DNA from: Haloplanus litoreus
GTDB taxonomy: Archaea; Halobacteriota; Halobacteria; Halobacteriales; Haloferacaceae
Direction: 5' to 3' (one strand)
Assembly: GCF_042677945.1 (NCBI RefSeq)
Contig: NZ_JBHUDN010000008.1
Length of the DNA: 64,000 bases
The notes beneath the pieces are model-generated. The model was not told the DNA's origin and did no database searches. It saw only the letters and a list, made by a program, of their open reading frames with translations. Position 1 is the first letter of the stretch. The number at the start of each line of letters is the position of its first letter. This document shows positions 1 to 8,601 of the stretch, piece after piece. Position numbers and translations under genes: made by a program.

Positions 1-110
1 GCAAACGAGTGGCTCAGATCGTTCGCCTTCGCATGGAATCAGCTTATCTGAACACTACCGACTTGTGGGGGGCAAGATTGACGTTTCGGTCCCGCCAACT
101 TCGAGAGGCA

Positions 111-845
111 ATGGAACTCACTTGGCACGGCCACTCCATGTGGCACGTCGTCGTCGACGACACGTCCCTGTTGATCGACCCGTTCTTCGACAACCCACAC
201 ACGTCGCTCGGGCCGGCCGACGTGCCGACACCGGACTACGTCCTGTTGACCCACGGGCACGCCGACCACGTCGCGGACGTGGGCGCGTTCACCGACGCGA
301 CGGTTGTGGGTACGCCGGAGTTGGCCGGCTGGGTCGCCGACGAACACGGCGCCGAGGACACGTTCGGGATGAACCTCGGCGGCACCGTCGAGTGTGGTGA
401 CGTCTACGTGACGATGCACCGTGCGGACCACAGCAACGGGATCGGTACGGACTACGAGTACAGCGCCGGGATGCCGGCCGGCTACATCGTCAGCGACACG
501 AAACCGACTCAGGAGGCGGACGAGGACGCCTTCGCGTTCTACCACGCGGGCGACACCGGGCTGATGACCGAGATGCGCGACGTGATCGGGCCGTTCCTCG
601 AACCCGACGCCGCGGCGCTCCCCGTCGGCGACCACTTCACGATGGGACCGGCACAGGCCGCCATCGCCGCGGACTGGCTGGACGTGGACCACGTCTTCCC
701 GATGCACTACGATACGTTCCCGCCCATCGAAATCGACGTGAGTCAGGTCGAGCGCGAGGTTGCGGCCACCGGCGCCGACGCCGAGGTCCACCTCCTCGAC
801 GGCGACGAGAGCTACACCTTCGAGCGACCGTACGCCAGCGAGTGA
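111..845 (+). CDS. UPF0173-type metal-dependent hydrolase
   Basis: Predicted cytoplasmic metallo-beta-lactamase-fold hydrolase of 244 aa; the physiological substrate of this family is not known. The metal-binding signature HGHADH lies at residues 48-53 and further candidate ligands follow in MHRADHSNG, YHAGDTG and PMHYDTF, in the order usual for the family. I start at ATG 111 because family members begin with the M-E/K-L-x-W-x-G-H-S block; the frame stays open upstream to the window edge region, but that extension looks like non-family sequence. It is a single gene, followed after 58 bases by the OsmC gene, which has its own promoter. Confidence 0.9.
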   Translation: MELTWHGHSMWHVVVDDTSLLIDPFFDNPHTSLGPADVPTPDYVLLTHGHADHVADVGAFTDATVVGTPELAGWVADEHGAEDTFGMNLGGTVECGDVYVTMHRADHSNGIGTDYEYSAGMPAGYIVSDTKPTQEADEDAFAFYHAGDTGLMTEMRDVIGPFLEPDAAALPVGDHFTMGPAQAAIAADWLDVDHVFPMHYDTFPPIEIDVSQVEREVAATGADAEVHLLDGDESYTFERPYASE

Positions 846-903
846 CGTCGGCGGGGGCCGGATGGACAGTATTTAGACGTCGCGGCGCCTCCCGTGCGGT
901 GGA

Positions 904-1302
904 ATGAGCGACATCGAGACGATCACGATCAGTGAGGACGGCTTCGCCTGCGTCAACCAGGTCGGCGACTTCGAGTTCACGGTCGACGCCACCGACGAGT
1001 CGGGACCGAACCCGAACGCGGCACTGGTAGCGACCTACGCATCCTGCTTCCTGCCCGCGTTCCGCGTCGGCGGCCAACAGCGCGGTCACGACGACCTGGG
1101 GAAGATTCAGATCGACGCCGACGCTGACATGGACGACGACGACGACCTCGAATCGATCAGCTTCGCGGTCCACGTCGCGGCCGACCTGGACGACGACGAG
1201 TTCGACGAGATCACCGCACGCGCCGAGGATATCTGTCACGTCCACGCGGCGCTCCGGGAGGAACTCGAAGCCGACATCGACGTGTACGGCGACGCGTTCT
1301 GA
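904..1302 (+). CDS. OsmC family protein
   Basis: Small (132 aa) OsmC/Ohr-fold protein, a family that reduces organic hydroperoxides through two cysteines. The candidate peroxidatic Cys48 sits in ATYASCFLPAF and a second Cys111 in DICHVHAAL, spaced as expected for the pair; Cys16 is extra. A TATA-like stretch (AGTATTTAG, about 868-876) lies some 27 bases before the start region, so the message is probably leaderless from ATG 904. The middle of the protein is a run of acidic residues (about 73-82), a haloarchaeal surface feature. Peroxidase activity is inferred from the family. Confidence 0.85.
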   Translation: MSDIETITISEDGFACVNQVGDFEFTVDATDESGPNPNAALVATYASCFLPAFRVGGQQRGHDDLGKIQIDADADMDDDDDLESISFAVHVAADLDDDEFDEITARAEDICHVHAALREELEADIDVYGDAF

Positions 1303-1390
1303 TACGCCCGCTGGACGTCGATACATTACACCCGACAGTGTGAGGCGACGGCGCCGTCGCTCCGCGTCGGTGTGACGGGGACGAGAACCC

Positions 1391-1534
1391 TCAGCGGCGG
1401 TACCAGCGGTAACTCATCGCGTGACCGTCGACGATTACGACCTCCTGTCCGTCGGTCGTCGGCCGGTCTTCCGTGCCGTCCACGTCGTCCGCAGCCTCGC
1501 CGCGGAAGACGTATGGGCTGTCATTCGGTGCCAT
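1391..1534 (-). CDS. Small acidic hypothetical protein (47 aa)
   Basis: A 47-aa frame starting MAPNDSPYVF and ending SYRWYRR. It is acidic in the middle with a basic, aromatic C-terminus, has no Cys pairs and no membrane segment. Support for being real is the promoter: ACTTTAT (reverse complement of 1561-1567) is about 30 bases upstream of the ATG, the spacing of a leaderless haloarchaeal message. Function unknown; the next gene on either side is on the other strand, so it would be monocistronic. Confidence 0.5.
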   Translation of the reverse strand: MAPNDSPYVFRGEAADDVDGTEDRPTTDGQEVVIVDGHAMSYRWYRR

Positions 1535-1560
1535 ACACCGTGGTAAGAGTCCACACGTAC

Positions 1561-1567
1561 ATAAAGT
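1561..1567 (-). promoter_or_regulatory. TATA-like element for the 47-aa protein
   Basis: ACTTTAT read on the minus strand, centred about 30 bases before the ATG at 1534. The distance fits TFB/TBP-directed initiation at or within a few bases of the start codon. Confidence 0.4.
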
Positions 1568-1689
1568 TGCGTCAGACGCCTCGCTCGGCGGTCGGACCGT
1601 GTGCATCCGGGTCTGAGAACCGAGATTCGGTCGAGGCCAGCGGTCGCGTTCCCCGGCGGAGTTCCTCCCGGCTGGGAGGAGTATCCCAC

Positions 1690-1695
1690 TTTTTA
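1690..1695 (+). promoter_or_regulatory. TATA-like element for the permease/TrkA-like operon
   Basis: TTTTTA in a GC-rich surround. Counting about 27 bases gives a start site near 1718-1722, a few bases before an ATG at 1730 that opens a short reading frame ending on the permease start codon. Confidence 0.45.
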
Positions 1696-1729
1696 GTGGT
1701 CGCTCCGCGTGGCTGTAGACAGTCACGCG

Positions 1730-1798
1730 ATGGACGACACACAAACGGTTGGGGAGCGACTGGAGACGCACTGTGATCGAGGAGCGTGGCTGCCGTGA
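1730..1798 (+). CDS. Candidate 22-aa upstream peptide (uORF)
   Basis: ATG 1730 is the first ATG behind the presumed transcription start and opens a 22-codon frame beginning MDDTQTVGER and ending CDRGAWLP. Its TGA (1796-1798) overlaps a GTG (1795-1797) in the permease frame as GTGA, the arrangement used for coupled translation. No known leader family is recognised. It may instead be an untranslated stretch whose overlap is accidental. Confidence 0.35.
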   Translation: MDDTQTVGERLETHCDRGAWLP

Positions 1799-3240
1799 GC
1801 AGTCACGGCGAGCGTTCGCCGGAGGCGGACCTCGGTCTCCTCGACGCTACGATGATCGGCATGGGAGCGATGATCGGTGCGGGCATCTTCGTCCTGACGG
1901 GGTTGGCGGCCGAAATCGCCGGTCCCGCGGCGATTCTGGTGTTCGTCCTCAACGGCGTCGTGACTGCTTTCACCGGGCTCTCTTACGCCGAATTGGCCTC
2001 CTCGATCCCCAAGAGCGGCGGGGGGTACGCCTTCGTGAGGGAGGTGTTCGACGACCTGCCCTCCTTCCTGATGGGGTGGATGCTCTGGTTCGCGTACATG
2101 ATCGCCGGCGGTCTGTACGCCCTCGGATTCGCACCGAACTTCCTCGAACTCCTGCACGTCTACGAGGTAGCGCCGGCGCCGGGTGCGGTGGGCGCCATCG
2201 CTCTGCCCGTCGTCGACGTTGGGGTCCCGGTGGGGGTCCTGTTGGCGTCGCTCGCGGTCTTTCTCCTCGTCGGGTTGAACGCCCTCTCGACGGCCGCCAG
2301 CGGGAGCGTCGAGACCATCTTCACGCTGATCAAGGTGGGCATCCTCGTCGTCTTCGTCGGCTTCGGCCTCACCTCACCGATGTTCTCGTCGGCGGAGTTT
2401 CAGCCCCTGTTTCCGGGCGACGCCGGTCCCCTCAGTATCCTCCCCGCGATGGGACTGACGTTCATCGCCTTCGAGGGGTACGACCTCATCACGACGGTGA
2501 CCGAGGAGGTGAAAAACCCCCGTGAGAACATCCCCAAGGCCATCTTCGTGAGTCTGGGAGTGACGGTGCTGGTGTATCTCGCGGTGGTCGGCGTCGCCAT
2601 CGGCACGCTCGGAGCGGGCGGGCTGGCGGAAGCCGGCGAGGCGGGCATCGCCCAGGCGGCGACGACGTTCATGCCGACGGGTCTGCCGGTGATCCAAAAC
2701 GGCGGGGCGATCATCGTCTTCGGTGCCGTCTTCTCGACGCTGACGGCGCTGAACGCCGTCGTGATCGCCTCCTCTCGCGTGGCGTTCTCGATGGGGCGGG
2801 AAGAACAGCTCCTCCCCTCGTTCGGCCAGCTTCACCACCGGTACGGGACGCCTTTCGTCGCCATCCTCGCCAGCGGTGTCGTGATGCTCGGATCCGTCGT
2901 GTTGCCAACCCGGAGCGCGGGCAACATGTCGAGTCTCTTCTTCCTGCTCTCCTTTATCGTGGTCAACGCGTCGGTGATCAAGCTGCGGCGGGAGCGCCCG
3001 GACATGAACCGGCCGTACGAACTGCCGTACTACCCGGTTCCACCGATTCTCGGGATTCTGCTCAACCTCCTGCTGACGGGCGTGCTGGTCCGGTATCTGC
3101 TCCGGACGGACACGCTCGCGCTCCTCCTCAGCGTCGGCTGGATCACAGTTGGCGGCGTCGCCTACGCCGTTCACGTTCGACTGCGGTCGAGCGGGGAGGA
3201 ACCGACTGACGAACGCACGGCACCAGGGAGCGACGATTGA
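1795..3240 (+). CDS. APC-family amino acid permease
   Basis: Integral membrane transporter of 481 aa from the amino acid-polyamine-organocation superfamily. The N-terminal helix carries GMGAMIGAGIFVLTG, the unwound substrate-binding TM1 motif of APC proteins, and the frame contains about twelve hydrophobic segments with a short polar C-terminus. Substrate cannot be told from sequence. GTG 1795 is chosen because it overlaps the upstream uORF stop and follows GAGGAG at 1779-1784; GTG 1786 in frame is an alternative. The TrkA-like gene begins two bases after the stop, so a permease-regulator pair is likely, as found for other haloarchaeal APC transporters. Confidence 0.88.
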   Translation: MSSHGERSPEADLGLLDATMIGMGAMIGAGIFVLTGLAAEIAGPAAILVFVLNGVVTAFTGLSYAELASSIPKSGGGYAFVREVFDDLPSFLMGWMLWFAYMIAGGLYALGFAPNFLELLHVYEVAPAPGAVGAIALPVVDVGVPVGVLLASLAVFLLVGLNALSTAASGSVETIFTLIKVGILVVFVGFGLTSPMFSSAEFQPLFPGDAGPLSILPAMGLTFIAFEGYDLITTVTEEVKNPRENIPKAIFVSLGVTVLVYLAVVGVAIGTLGAGGLAEAGEAGIAQAATTFMPTGLPVIQNGGAIIVFGAVFSTLTALNAVVIASSRVAFSMGREEQLLPSFGQLHHRYGTPFVAILASGVVMLGSVVLPTRSAGNMSSLFFLLSFIVVNASVIKLRRERPDMNRPYELPYYPVPPILGILLNLLLTGVLVRYLLRTDTLALLLSVGWITVGGVAYAVHVRLRSSGEEPTDERTAPGSDD

Positions 3241-3241
3241 T

Positions 3242-3895
3242 ATGGCAAGTCACCTCAACGTCATCATCGCGGGCGGCGGACGTGTCGGCTTTCAAACAGC
3301 GGCCATGCTCGACGACCGGGGGCACGACCTCACGGTGGTCGAACCCCGGCGGGACCGGTGCGACGCCATCGCCGACGAGTACGTCGCGACGGTCATCTGC
3401 GGCGACGCCTCGAACCCCGACATCCTCCAGCAGGCGGGCGTCGAGTCGGCCGACGTCGTCGCCGGCCTGACCGGCGAACCGGGGCTGAATCTGGCGGTCT
3501 GTATGGAGGCGGTGGAGATGGCCCCTGGGATTCGGACCGTCGCCCGCATCGACAACCGAGAGCGGGCGGGCTACCGCCGATTCGTCGACGAGACGGTGTT
3601 TCCGGAGGCCGCGGGGGCACGGGTCGCCGTCAACGAAATCGAGGGCAGCGACGTGCGCTCGCTCGCCGACGTGACCGGCAGCCTCGACATCATGGAGATC
3701 CGGGTCGAGGAGAATGCGCCGGCCGCGAACAAGGAACTCCGCGAAGTCCGGTTCCCGGCCGGGACGCTCGTCATCTCGGACGACGACGGGGAGCGGGTCG
3801 CCCGGCCGGACACGACGCTCACGCCCGGCAAGCGCTACGTCATCGCGGTCGAACCCGACGTAGCCGACGAGGTGATGAATCTCCTCCGCGGCTAG
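3242..3895 (+). CDS. TrkA-like NAD-binding regulatory protein
   Basis: A 217-aa cytoplasmic protein with a Rossmann-fold TrkA-N domain (glycine motif GGGRVG at residues 11-16, acidic residue after the second strand in VVEPRRD) and a C-terminal TrkA-C-type ligand-binding domain in about the last 75 residues. Such proteins gate or regulate membrane transporters in response to nucleotides. ATG 3242 lies one base after the permease stop codon, so the partner is probably the permease rather than a potassium channel. Its TAG stop shares the four bases CTAG (3892-3895) with the stop of the convergent HAD gene. Confidence 0.85.
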   Translation: MASHLNVIIAGGGRVGFQTAAMLDDRGHDLTVVEPRRDRCDAIADEYVATVICGDASNPDILQQAGVESADVVAGLTGEPGLNLAVCMEAVEMAPGIRTVARIDNRERAGYRRFVDETVFPEAAGARVAVNEIEGSDVRSLADVTGSLDIMEIRVEENAPAANKELREVRFPAGTLVISDDDGERVARPDTTLTPGKRYVIAVEPDVADEVMNLLRG

Positions 3896-4671
3896 AGGAT
3901 CCGGTCGACGTCGGCCAGCGAGTCAAGGACGTAGTCAGGTGTGACGTCGCTCCGGGCTAGGTCGTCGTCGTCGGTGACGCCGGTGCGGACGAGCGCCGTC
4001 GTCATCCCGGCACGCTCGCCGAGGGCGATGTCGGTGTCGAGCCGGTCGCCGACCACCAGACAGGCCGCCGGCGGTACGTCGAGGCGGTCACGGACGATGC
4101 GGAGCGCGGGGTCGGATGGTTTCCCGAGGACCACGTCCGGGTCGCGGCCGACGACGCCGGCGACGGCGTTGATGATCGCTCCCGAGCCGGGGACGTCGCC
4201 CTCGGCAGCGGGGATCACCATGTCGGGATCGGTGCCGACGAGCGTCACGTCGCGGTGATCGCACGCCCGGAGCGCCGCACAGAGGCGGTCGTAGTCGAAG
4301 GAGCGGTCGATAGAGAGGACGACGGTGTCCGCACGGCGTTCGTCCGTGACGACGGTCAACCCGGCGTCGACCAACTGTTCGACGAGCGCGGGTTCGCCGA
4401 CGACGAAGAACGCGTCGTCGGGGTGACGGTCGGCGAGGTAGGTGGTGGTGACCGTCCCGGCGGTGACGATTTCCTCGGCGTCGACGTCGAATCCGGCCCG
4501 TCCGAGCCGGTCGGCGTAGGCCGGCGGCCGTTTGGTTGGATTGTTCGAGACGAACAGCCGTCGACAGCCCGCGGACTCCAGTCGGTCGAGTCCCTCGGCT
4601 GCGCCGGGAATCGGGTCGTCGCCACGCACCACCGTCCCGTCCACGTCGAGGACGACTCCGCGATAGGTCAT
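3892..4671 (-). CDS. HAD-superfamily hydrolase, subfamily IIA (NagD-like)
   Basis: Predicted phosphatase of 259 aa. Motif I DVDGT is at residues 9-13, motif II lies in FVSNNPTKRP, and the late motif VVGDRLDTDI supplies the metal-binding aspartates; the long cap insertion between them is typical of class IIA. Family members act on small phosphorylated metabolites such as sugar phosphates or 4-nitrophenyl phosphate; the natural substrate is not deducible. ATG 4671 gives the usual MTYRGVVLDVDGT opening. An in-frame extension to 4779 has no family similarity and is left out. Confidence 0.88.
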   Translation of the reverse strand: MTYRGVVLDVDGTVVRGDDPIPGAAEGLDRLESAGCRRLFVSNNPTKRPPAYADRLGRAGFDVDAEEIVTAGTVTTTYLADRHPDDAFFVVGEPALVEQLVDAGLTVVTDERRADTVVLSIDRSFDYDRLCAALRACDHRDVTLVGTDPDMVIPAAEGDVPGSGAIINAVAGVVGRDPDVVLGKPSDPALRIVRDRLDVPPAACLVVGDRLDTDIALGERAGMTTALVRTGVTDDDDLARSDVTPDYVLDSLADVDRIL

Positions 4672-4878
4672 CGCCGGCCGTAGGGGTGGCACGCAGTTGA
4701 ACCCCGCGCTCGCCGTCGGATCGGTCCGACGCCAGCTTAATCGTCCGTTATCGCCGGTTAGGCCGGGGTTATCGCTCACAAGGTGTCATTAGCTAACCGG
4801 GGAGGGAGCCTGGGTACGGTACGCACCGGAGCGACCGGGTCCCCCCGTCGGTCACGTCCGGGGCACGAAGGAGCAACT

Positions 4879-6447
4879 ATGGACGAGAGTACGAGGATCG
4901 ACCTCACGAGACGGAAGGCCCTCGCGGCCATCGGGAGCATCGGCGTCGCGTCGGCGGGTGCCGGCCTCGGGACCAGCGCGTACTTCAGCGATCAGGAGAC
5001 CTTCGAGAACAACCAGTTGACCGCCGGGACACTGGACATGAAGGTGAGCTGGGAGGAGCACTACAGCGACTGGAGCGAGGACGAGACCGAGTACGCCCAC
5101 ATGGAGGACGGGGACCTCGTCGTCGAGGACCGTGACGGGTTCGAGAACGCGACGTTTCAGGAGGGGTATCCCGATGAGGAGACGCGAACGGCAATCGACA
5201 GCGGCGAGACGGACCCCTGCGACGTACTCGCGGACGTCCCCGACGACCTGGAGAAGCCGGTGATCGAACTCGGGGACCTCAAGCCGGGTGACTTCGGCGA
5301 GGTCACCTTCGACTTCGCGCTCTGTGACAACCCCGGGTACGTCTGGTTGAACGGGAGTCTCGTCTCCGAGGCCGAGAACGGCCTGACCGAACCCGAGGCC
5401 GACGACGCCGACGAGGGTGAGGGCGTCGAACTCGCCGACGAGATTCGGGTCACCGTCTGGTACGACGACGGCGACAACGTCCTCGAAGATCCGGAGACCG
5501 TCGTCACCGACCGGGAGTTCGAGCCGAACCCCAGCTCCTCGGCGGTCAGCGTTTCGGGGTCGGATCGGATCGTCGCGCAGGGGTCGCTCCGTGACGTCCT
5601 CATACAACTCGCCGCCGGGAACGGCATCCCCCTCGACGCCGATCCGACGTCCGACTCCCGGAACTGTTTCACCGACTCGCCGACGGTCCACTACCTCGGC
5701 TTCGCGTGGGAAATCCCGGTGAACCACGGCAACGAGATCCAGTCCGACTCCGTCACCTTCGACCTCGGGTTCTACACCGAGCAGTGCCGGCACAACGACG
5801 GCAGCGGGATGGGAAGCGACCTCAGAGCGTACTACCCGCTGGACGAGTCGAACAGCCCGACCGTCCGGGACCGCAGCGGGAACGAGTACGACGGCACGGT
5901 GGCCGGCGACGTATCGTTCACCGGGGGGCAGGTCGGGGAGGCGGCGTCGTTCGACGCCGGCGACGGCATCTCCGTGTCCCAGGACGGCGACCTCACCGAC
6001 CTCACCGACTTCACCGCCACGGCGTGGTTCCGCTCGACCGAGGACGACCGGGCGGATCAGGTCGTGTTCGGGATCAGGAAGGGGTACGAACTCGTCTTCG
6101 ATTCGGCGGGGCAACGCGTGTCCGACAACTCGGTGTGGTGGGCGGTAGACAACGGTACCGGTGACTGGGCAGTCAACCCCACCGGCGCAGGACCTCTCGC
6201 ACTCGGCGAGTGGCACCACGCCGCGCTCGTCCAGAATACGACCGCCGACGAGGTGCAAGTCTACATCGACGGCTCGCTCGTAGTCACGGACAGTGGCACG
6301 GGAGCGGTCAACGGGGCGACGGGGGACTTCGGAATCGGCGTCCGCGGCGACGGATTCGGCCAGTTCGTCGGCGACATCGACGACGTGCGCATCTACTCCC
6401 GCGCACTCTCCGCGAGCGAAGTCCAGTCGCTCTACGACTCTGCGTAG
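4879..6447 (+). CDS. Secreted SipW-type signal protein with C-terminal LamG domain
   Basis: A 522-aa exported protein. The start at ATG 4879 follows AAGGAG (4868-4873). The N-terminus TRRKALAAIGSIGVASAG then GTSAYFSDQE is the SipW-dependent (TasA/camelysin-like) signal, cleaved after the hydrophobic run. The next 300 residues are a TasA-like beta domain rich in acidic residues with a few cysteines. From about residue 315 (LRAYYPLDES) to the end there is a laminin-G/concanavalin-like jelly roll ending in DDVRIYSRALSASEV, a fold that binds carbohydrate or mediates adhesion. Role inferred: a surface or matrix protein. The gene stands alone. Confidence 0.82.
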   Translation: MDESTRIDLTRRKALAAIGSIGVASAGAGLGTSAYFSDQETFENNQLTAGTLDMKVSWEEHYSDWSEDETEYAHMEDGDLVVEDRDGFENATFQEGYPDEETRTAIDSGETDPCDVLADVPDDLEKPVIELGDLKPGDFGEVTFDFALCDNPGYVWLNGSLVSEAENGLTEPEADDADEGEGVELADEIRVTVWYDDGDNVLEDPETVVTDREFEPNPSSSAVSVSGSDRIVAQGSLRDVLIQLAAGNGIPLDADPTSDSRNCFTDSPTVHYLGFAWEIPVNHGNEIQSDSVTFDLGFYTEQCRHNDGSGMGSDLRAYYPLDESNSPTVRDRSGNEYDGTVAGDVSFTGGQVGEAASFDAGDGISVSQDGDLTDLTDFTATAWFRSTEDDRADQVVFGIRKGYELVFDSAGQRVSDNSVWWAVDNGTGDWAVNPTGAGPLALGEWHHAALVQNTTADEVQVYIDGSLVVTDSGTGAVNGATGDFGIGVRGDGFGQFVGDIDDVRIYSRALSASEVQSLYDSA

Positions 6448-6525
6448 ACGCACCGTTCTTTCTCGCCTCGCGCTGTCGTCACCAAACCAAAGAGCCATTG
6501 GTACGCCGCCCCACCTCCCGGTACC

Positions 6526-7302
6526 GTGACGAACACGCAGTTGACGCTCGTTCAGATCGACAACTACGGGCCGTGGACGGTGACGCCGGAACCGCGCCGC
6601 GAGATGGACCTCCAGACGCTCCAGTCGCGTCTCTTCGCCGACATCGCCCAGTTCGTCGGCTATCGGGGCGGCTACGCCTTCTTCACCCGCTTCGACAACA
6701 TGGTCGCGGTGACCAACGGGCTGGATACGGACGACCACCGGCTCCTCCAGGAGTCGATGGGCAACCGCTACCCAGTCACCATCAGCCTCGGCATCGGCGT
6801 CGATGCGAACCCGGCAGTCGCCCTAGAGGCGGCGACCGAGGGTCTCCAGCTGGCCGGGAGCGCACAGGACGGCGACCGGCGGGAAGTGCTCACCGGCACG
6901 CCCATCACCGACGGCACCGACGACCTGTCCATCGCCCACTTCGACGTGAACGACGCGACCGAGAAGTACACCGACCGACTCAACGAGTTCGACTCGTTCA
7001 TCCAGATCGAACAGGGGTACGCGACGCTGATGCGCTACCTTCGAGAGGAACACGGCGGTCTCTCCTTCTTCGTCGGCGGCGACAACATCATCGCCGTCAC
7101 GCCGGAGATGGGTGCGGACGCCTACAGGGACGCCATCGACCACGTCGAAGATGCGGTCGGCGTCGAACTGAAGGTCGGGGTCGGTCGCGGCGCGACGGCC
7201 CACGAGGCCGGCATGGCCGCGAAGCACGCCCTGGAGGAGTGTCGACACCGCGGAACTGCGGTGGAACTGGACGACGTGGCCGCCGGCGTCGAGAGCGAGT
7301 AG
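6526..7302 (+). CDS. arfA: GTP cyclohydrolase III
   Basis: Enzyme of 258 aa that opens GTP to 2-amino-5-formylamino-6-ribosylamino-pyrimidinone phosphate, the first step of archaeal riboflavin, F420 and possibly folate-like cofactor synthesis. It shows two related halves, each with a GGYAFF/GGLSFF-x8-13-N-(M/I)-(V/I)-A-V-T block (residues about 45-65 and 180-195), as in the nucleotidyl-cyclase-like fold of the family. Translation starts at GTG 6526. The aminotransferase on the other strand ends six bases away. Confidence 0.93.
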   Translation: MTNTQLTLVQIDNYGPWTVTPEPRREMDLQTLQSRLFADIAQFVGYRGGYAFFTRFDNMVAVTNGLDTDDHRLLQESMGNRYPVTISLGIGVDANPAVALEAATEGLQLAGSAQDGDRREVLTGTPITDGTDDLSIAHFDVNDATEKYTDRLNEFDSFIQIEQGYATLMRYLREEHGGLSFFVGGDNIIAVTPEMGADAYRDAIDHVEDAVGVELKVGVGRGATAHEAGMAAKHALEECRHRGTAVELDDVAAGVESE

Positions 7303-7308
7303 CCGCCG

Positions 7309-8472
7309 TCAGGCCTCGATCGCGGGTTCGTCGACGTCGAAGTTCTGGGCTTCGAGGGCCTCCTCCATCGCCGTCAGGAGGCAGGCGACGTTCTGCCGGC
7401 GCGCGGAGTACCCCATGCAGCCGATACGCCAGACGTCGCCCTCCAGCGCGCCGAGACCGCTCGCGATTTCGATATCGTACTCGTCCATCAGGAACTCGAT
7501 GACGGCGGTATCGTCGACGCCGTCCGGCACCTCGACGGTGTTGAGGCTGGGGAGCCAGTACTCCATCTCGGCGGCGGGTTCGAGACCGAGGTCTTGGAGA
7601 CCCTGTCGGAGTTCGCCCGCGATTTCGCGGTGGCGCTCCCAGCGGTTCTCCAGTCCCTCCTCGGCGACGAGGCGCAGTGCCTCGCGAAGCCCGTAGAAGT
7701 TCGTGGTGGGAGCGGTGTGATGGTAGTTGCGCTCGTCGCCCCAGTACTCCATGATGAGTTCGAGGTCGAGATACCAAGAGCCGGTGTCCTCGTCGCGGTT
7801 CTGGATCTTCTCGCGGGCACGCTCACCGATGGTGAGCGGCGTCGCGCCGGGGGTACAGGAGAGACACTTCTGAGGGCTGCCGTACGCGGCGTCGATGCCC
7901 CAGTCGTCGACGTGGAGTTCGACGCCGGAGAGCGAGGTGACACAGTCCGCGAGGACGAGGGCGTCGTGGTCGTGAGCGATGTCCGTCAGTTCCGGCACGT
8001 CGGGCTGTCGAACGCCGGTACTCGTCTCGGCGTGGACGAAGCCGAACACGTCCGGTTGGTGCTCGTCGAACGCATCGGCCACATCGTCGGGCCGGAGGGG
8101 TTCGCCCCACGGGGCGTCGACGGTCACCACGTCGCCGCCGGCACGACGGGCAATTTTTCCCATCCGGTCGCCGAAGTAGCCGTTCGTCGGGACCAGCATC
8201 GTATCTCCCGGTTCGACGAGGTTGCCGATGGCCGTCTCCATCGCGGCGGTGCCCGTCCCGCTGGTGGCGAGCGTCCACTCGTTGTCGGTCTGGAAGGTAT
8301 ACCGCAGCAGTTCCTGAATGTCGTCCATGATCTCCAGGAAGGACGGGTCCATGTAGCCGAGCGCCTGCGTCGACATCGCGCGAAGGACGCGCGGGGCGAT
8401 CATGCTCGGGCCGGGACCCATCAGGATTCGTGACGGCGTATCGAGTTGGCTCGTCTCAGGTGGACTCCTCAT
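7309..8472 (-). CDS. Class V aminotransferase (alanine/serine-glyoxylate type)
   Basis: PLP-dependent aminotransferase of 387 aa. The cofactor lysine is Lys202 in GSPQKCLSC; the phosphate-binding SGTGTAAMET (71-80) and LADCVTSLSG (174-183) blocks match alanine-glyoxylate and serine-pyruvate transaminases. Likely role: glyoxylate and serine metabolism. Start ATG 8472 has a TTTTTATT TATA-like element about 27 bases upstream, so the longer frame to 8583 is not used. Confidence 0.9.
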   Translation of the reverse strand: MRSPPETSQLDTPSRILMGPGPSMIAPRVLRAMSTQALGYMDPSFLEIMDDIQELLRYTFQTDNEWTLATSGTGTAAMETAIGNLVEPGDTMLVPTNGYFGDRMGKIARRAGGDVVTVDAPWGEPLRPDDVADAFDEHQPDVFGFVHAETSTGVRQPDVPELTDIAHDHDALVLADCVTSLSGVELHVDDWGIDAAYGSPQKCLSCTPGATPLTIGERAREKIQNRDEDTGSWYLDLELIMEYWGDERNYHHTAPTTNFYGLREALRLVAEEGLENRWERHREIAGELRQGLQDLGLEPAAEMEYWLPSLNTVEVPDGVDDTAVIEFLMDEYDIEIASGLGALEGDVWRIGCMGYSARRQNVACLLTAMEEALEAQNFDVDEPAIEA

Positions 8473-8601
8473 ACCCGAACCGAAGGGCGAACGGAATAAA
8501 AACCTGGGTGTTCGTGGCAATATATTGTCGAAGGCGTGTTCGACGATTGCGACATGTGAGCGTCCCCCGTGTCGTTCGCACACACGGATACGGACGGTCG
8601 T

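Noticed and set aside
1435..1689. 84-codon minus-strand frame overlapping the 47-aa gene
   Set aside because: Start lies away from any promoter-like element and composition is that of a shadow frame; the 47-aa frame with its TATA element is preferred.
4852..6738. Long minus-strand frame of 628 codons opposite the SipW-type gene
   Set aside because: High-GC shadow of the plus-strand gene; Arg/Val/Asp-rich without domains, and no start signals. The same holds for other long antisense frames, such as 14649-15860, 22451-23941 and 28052-29803.
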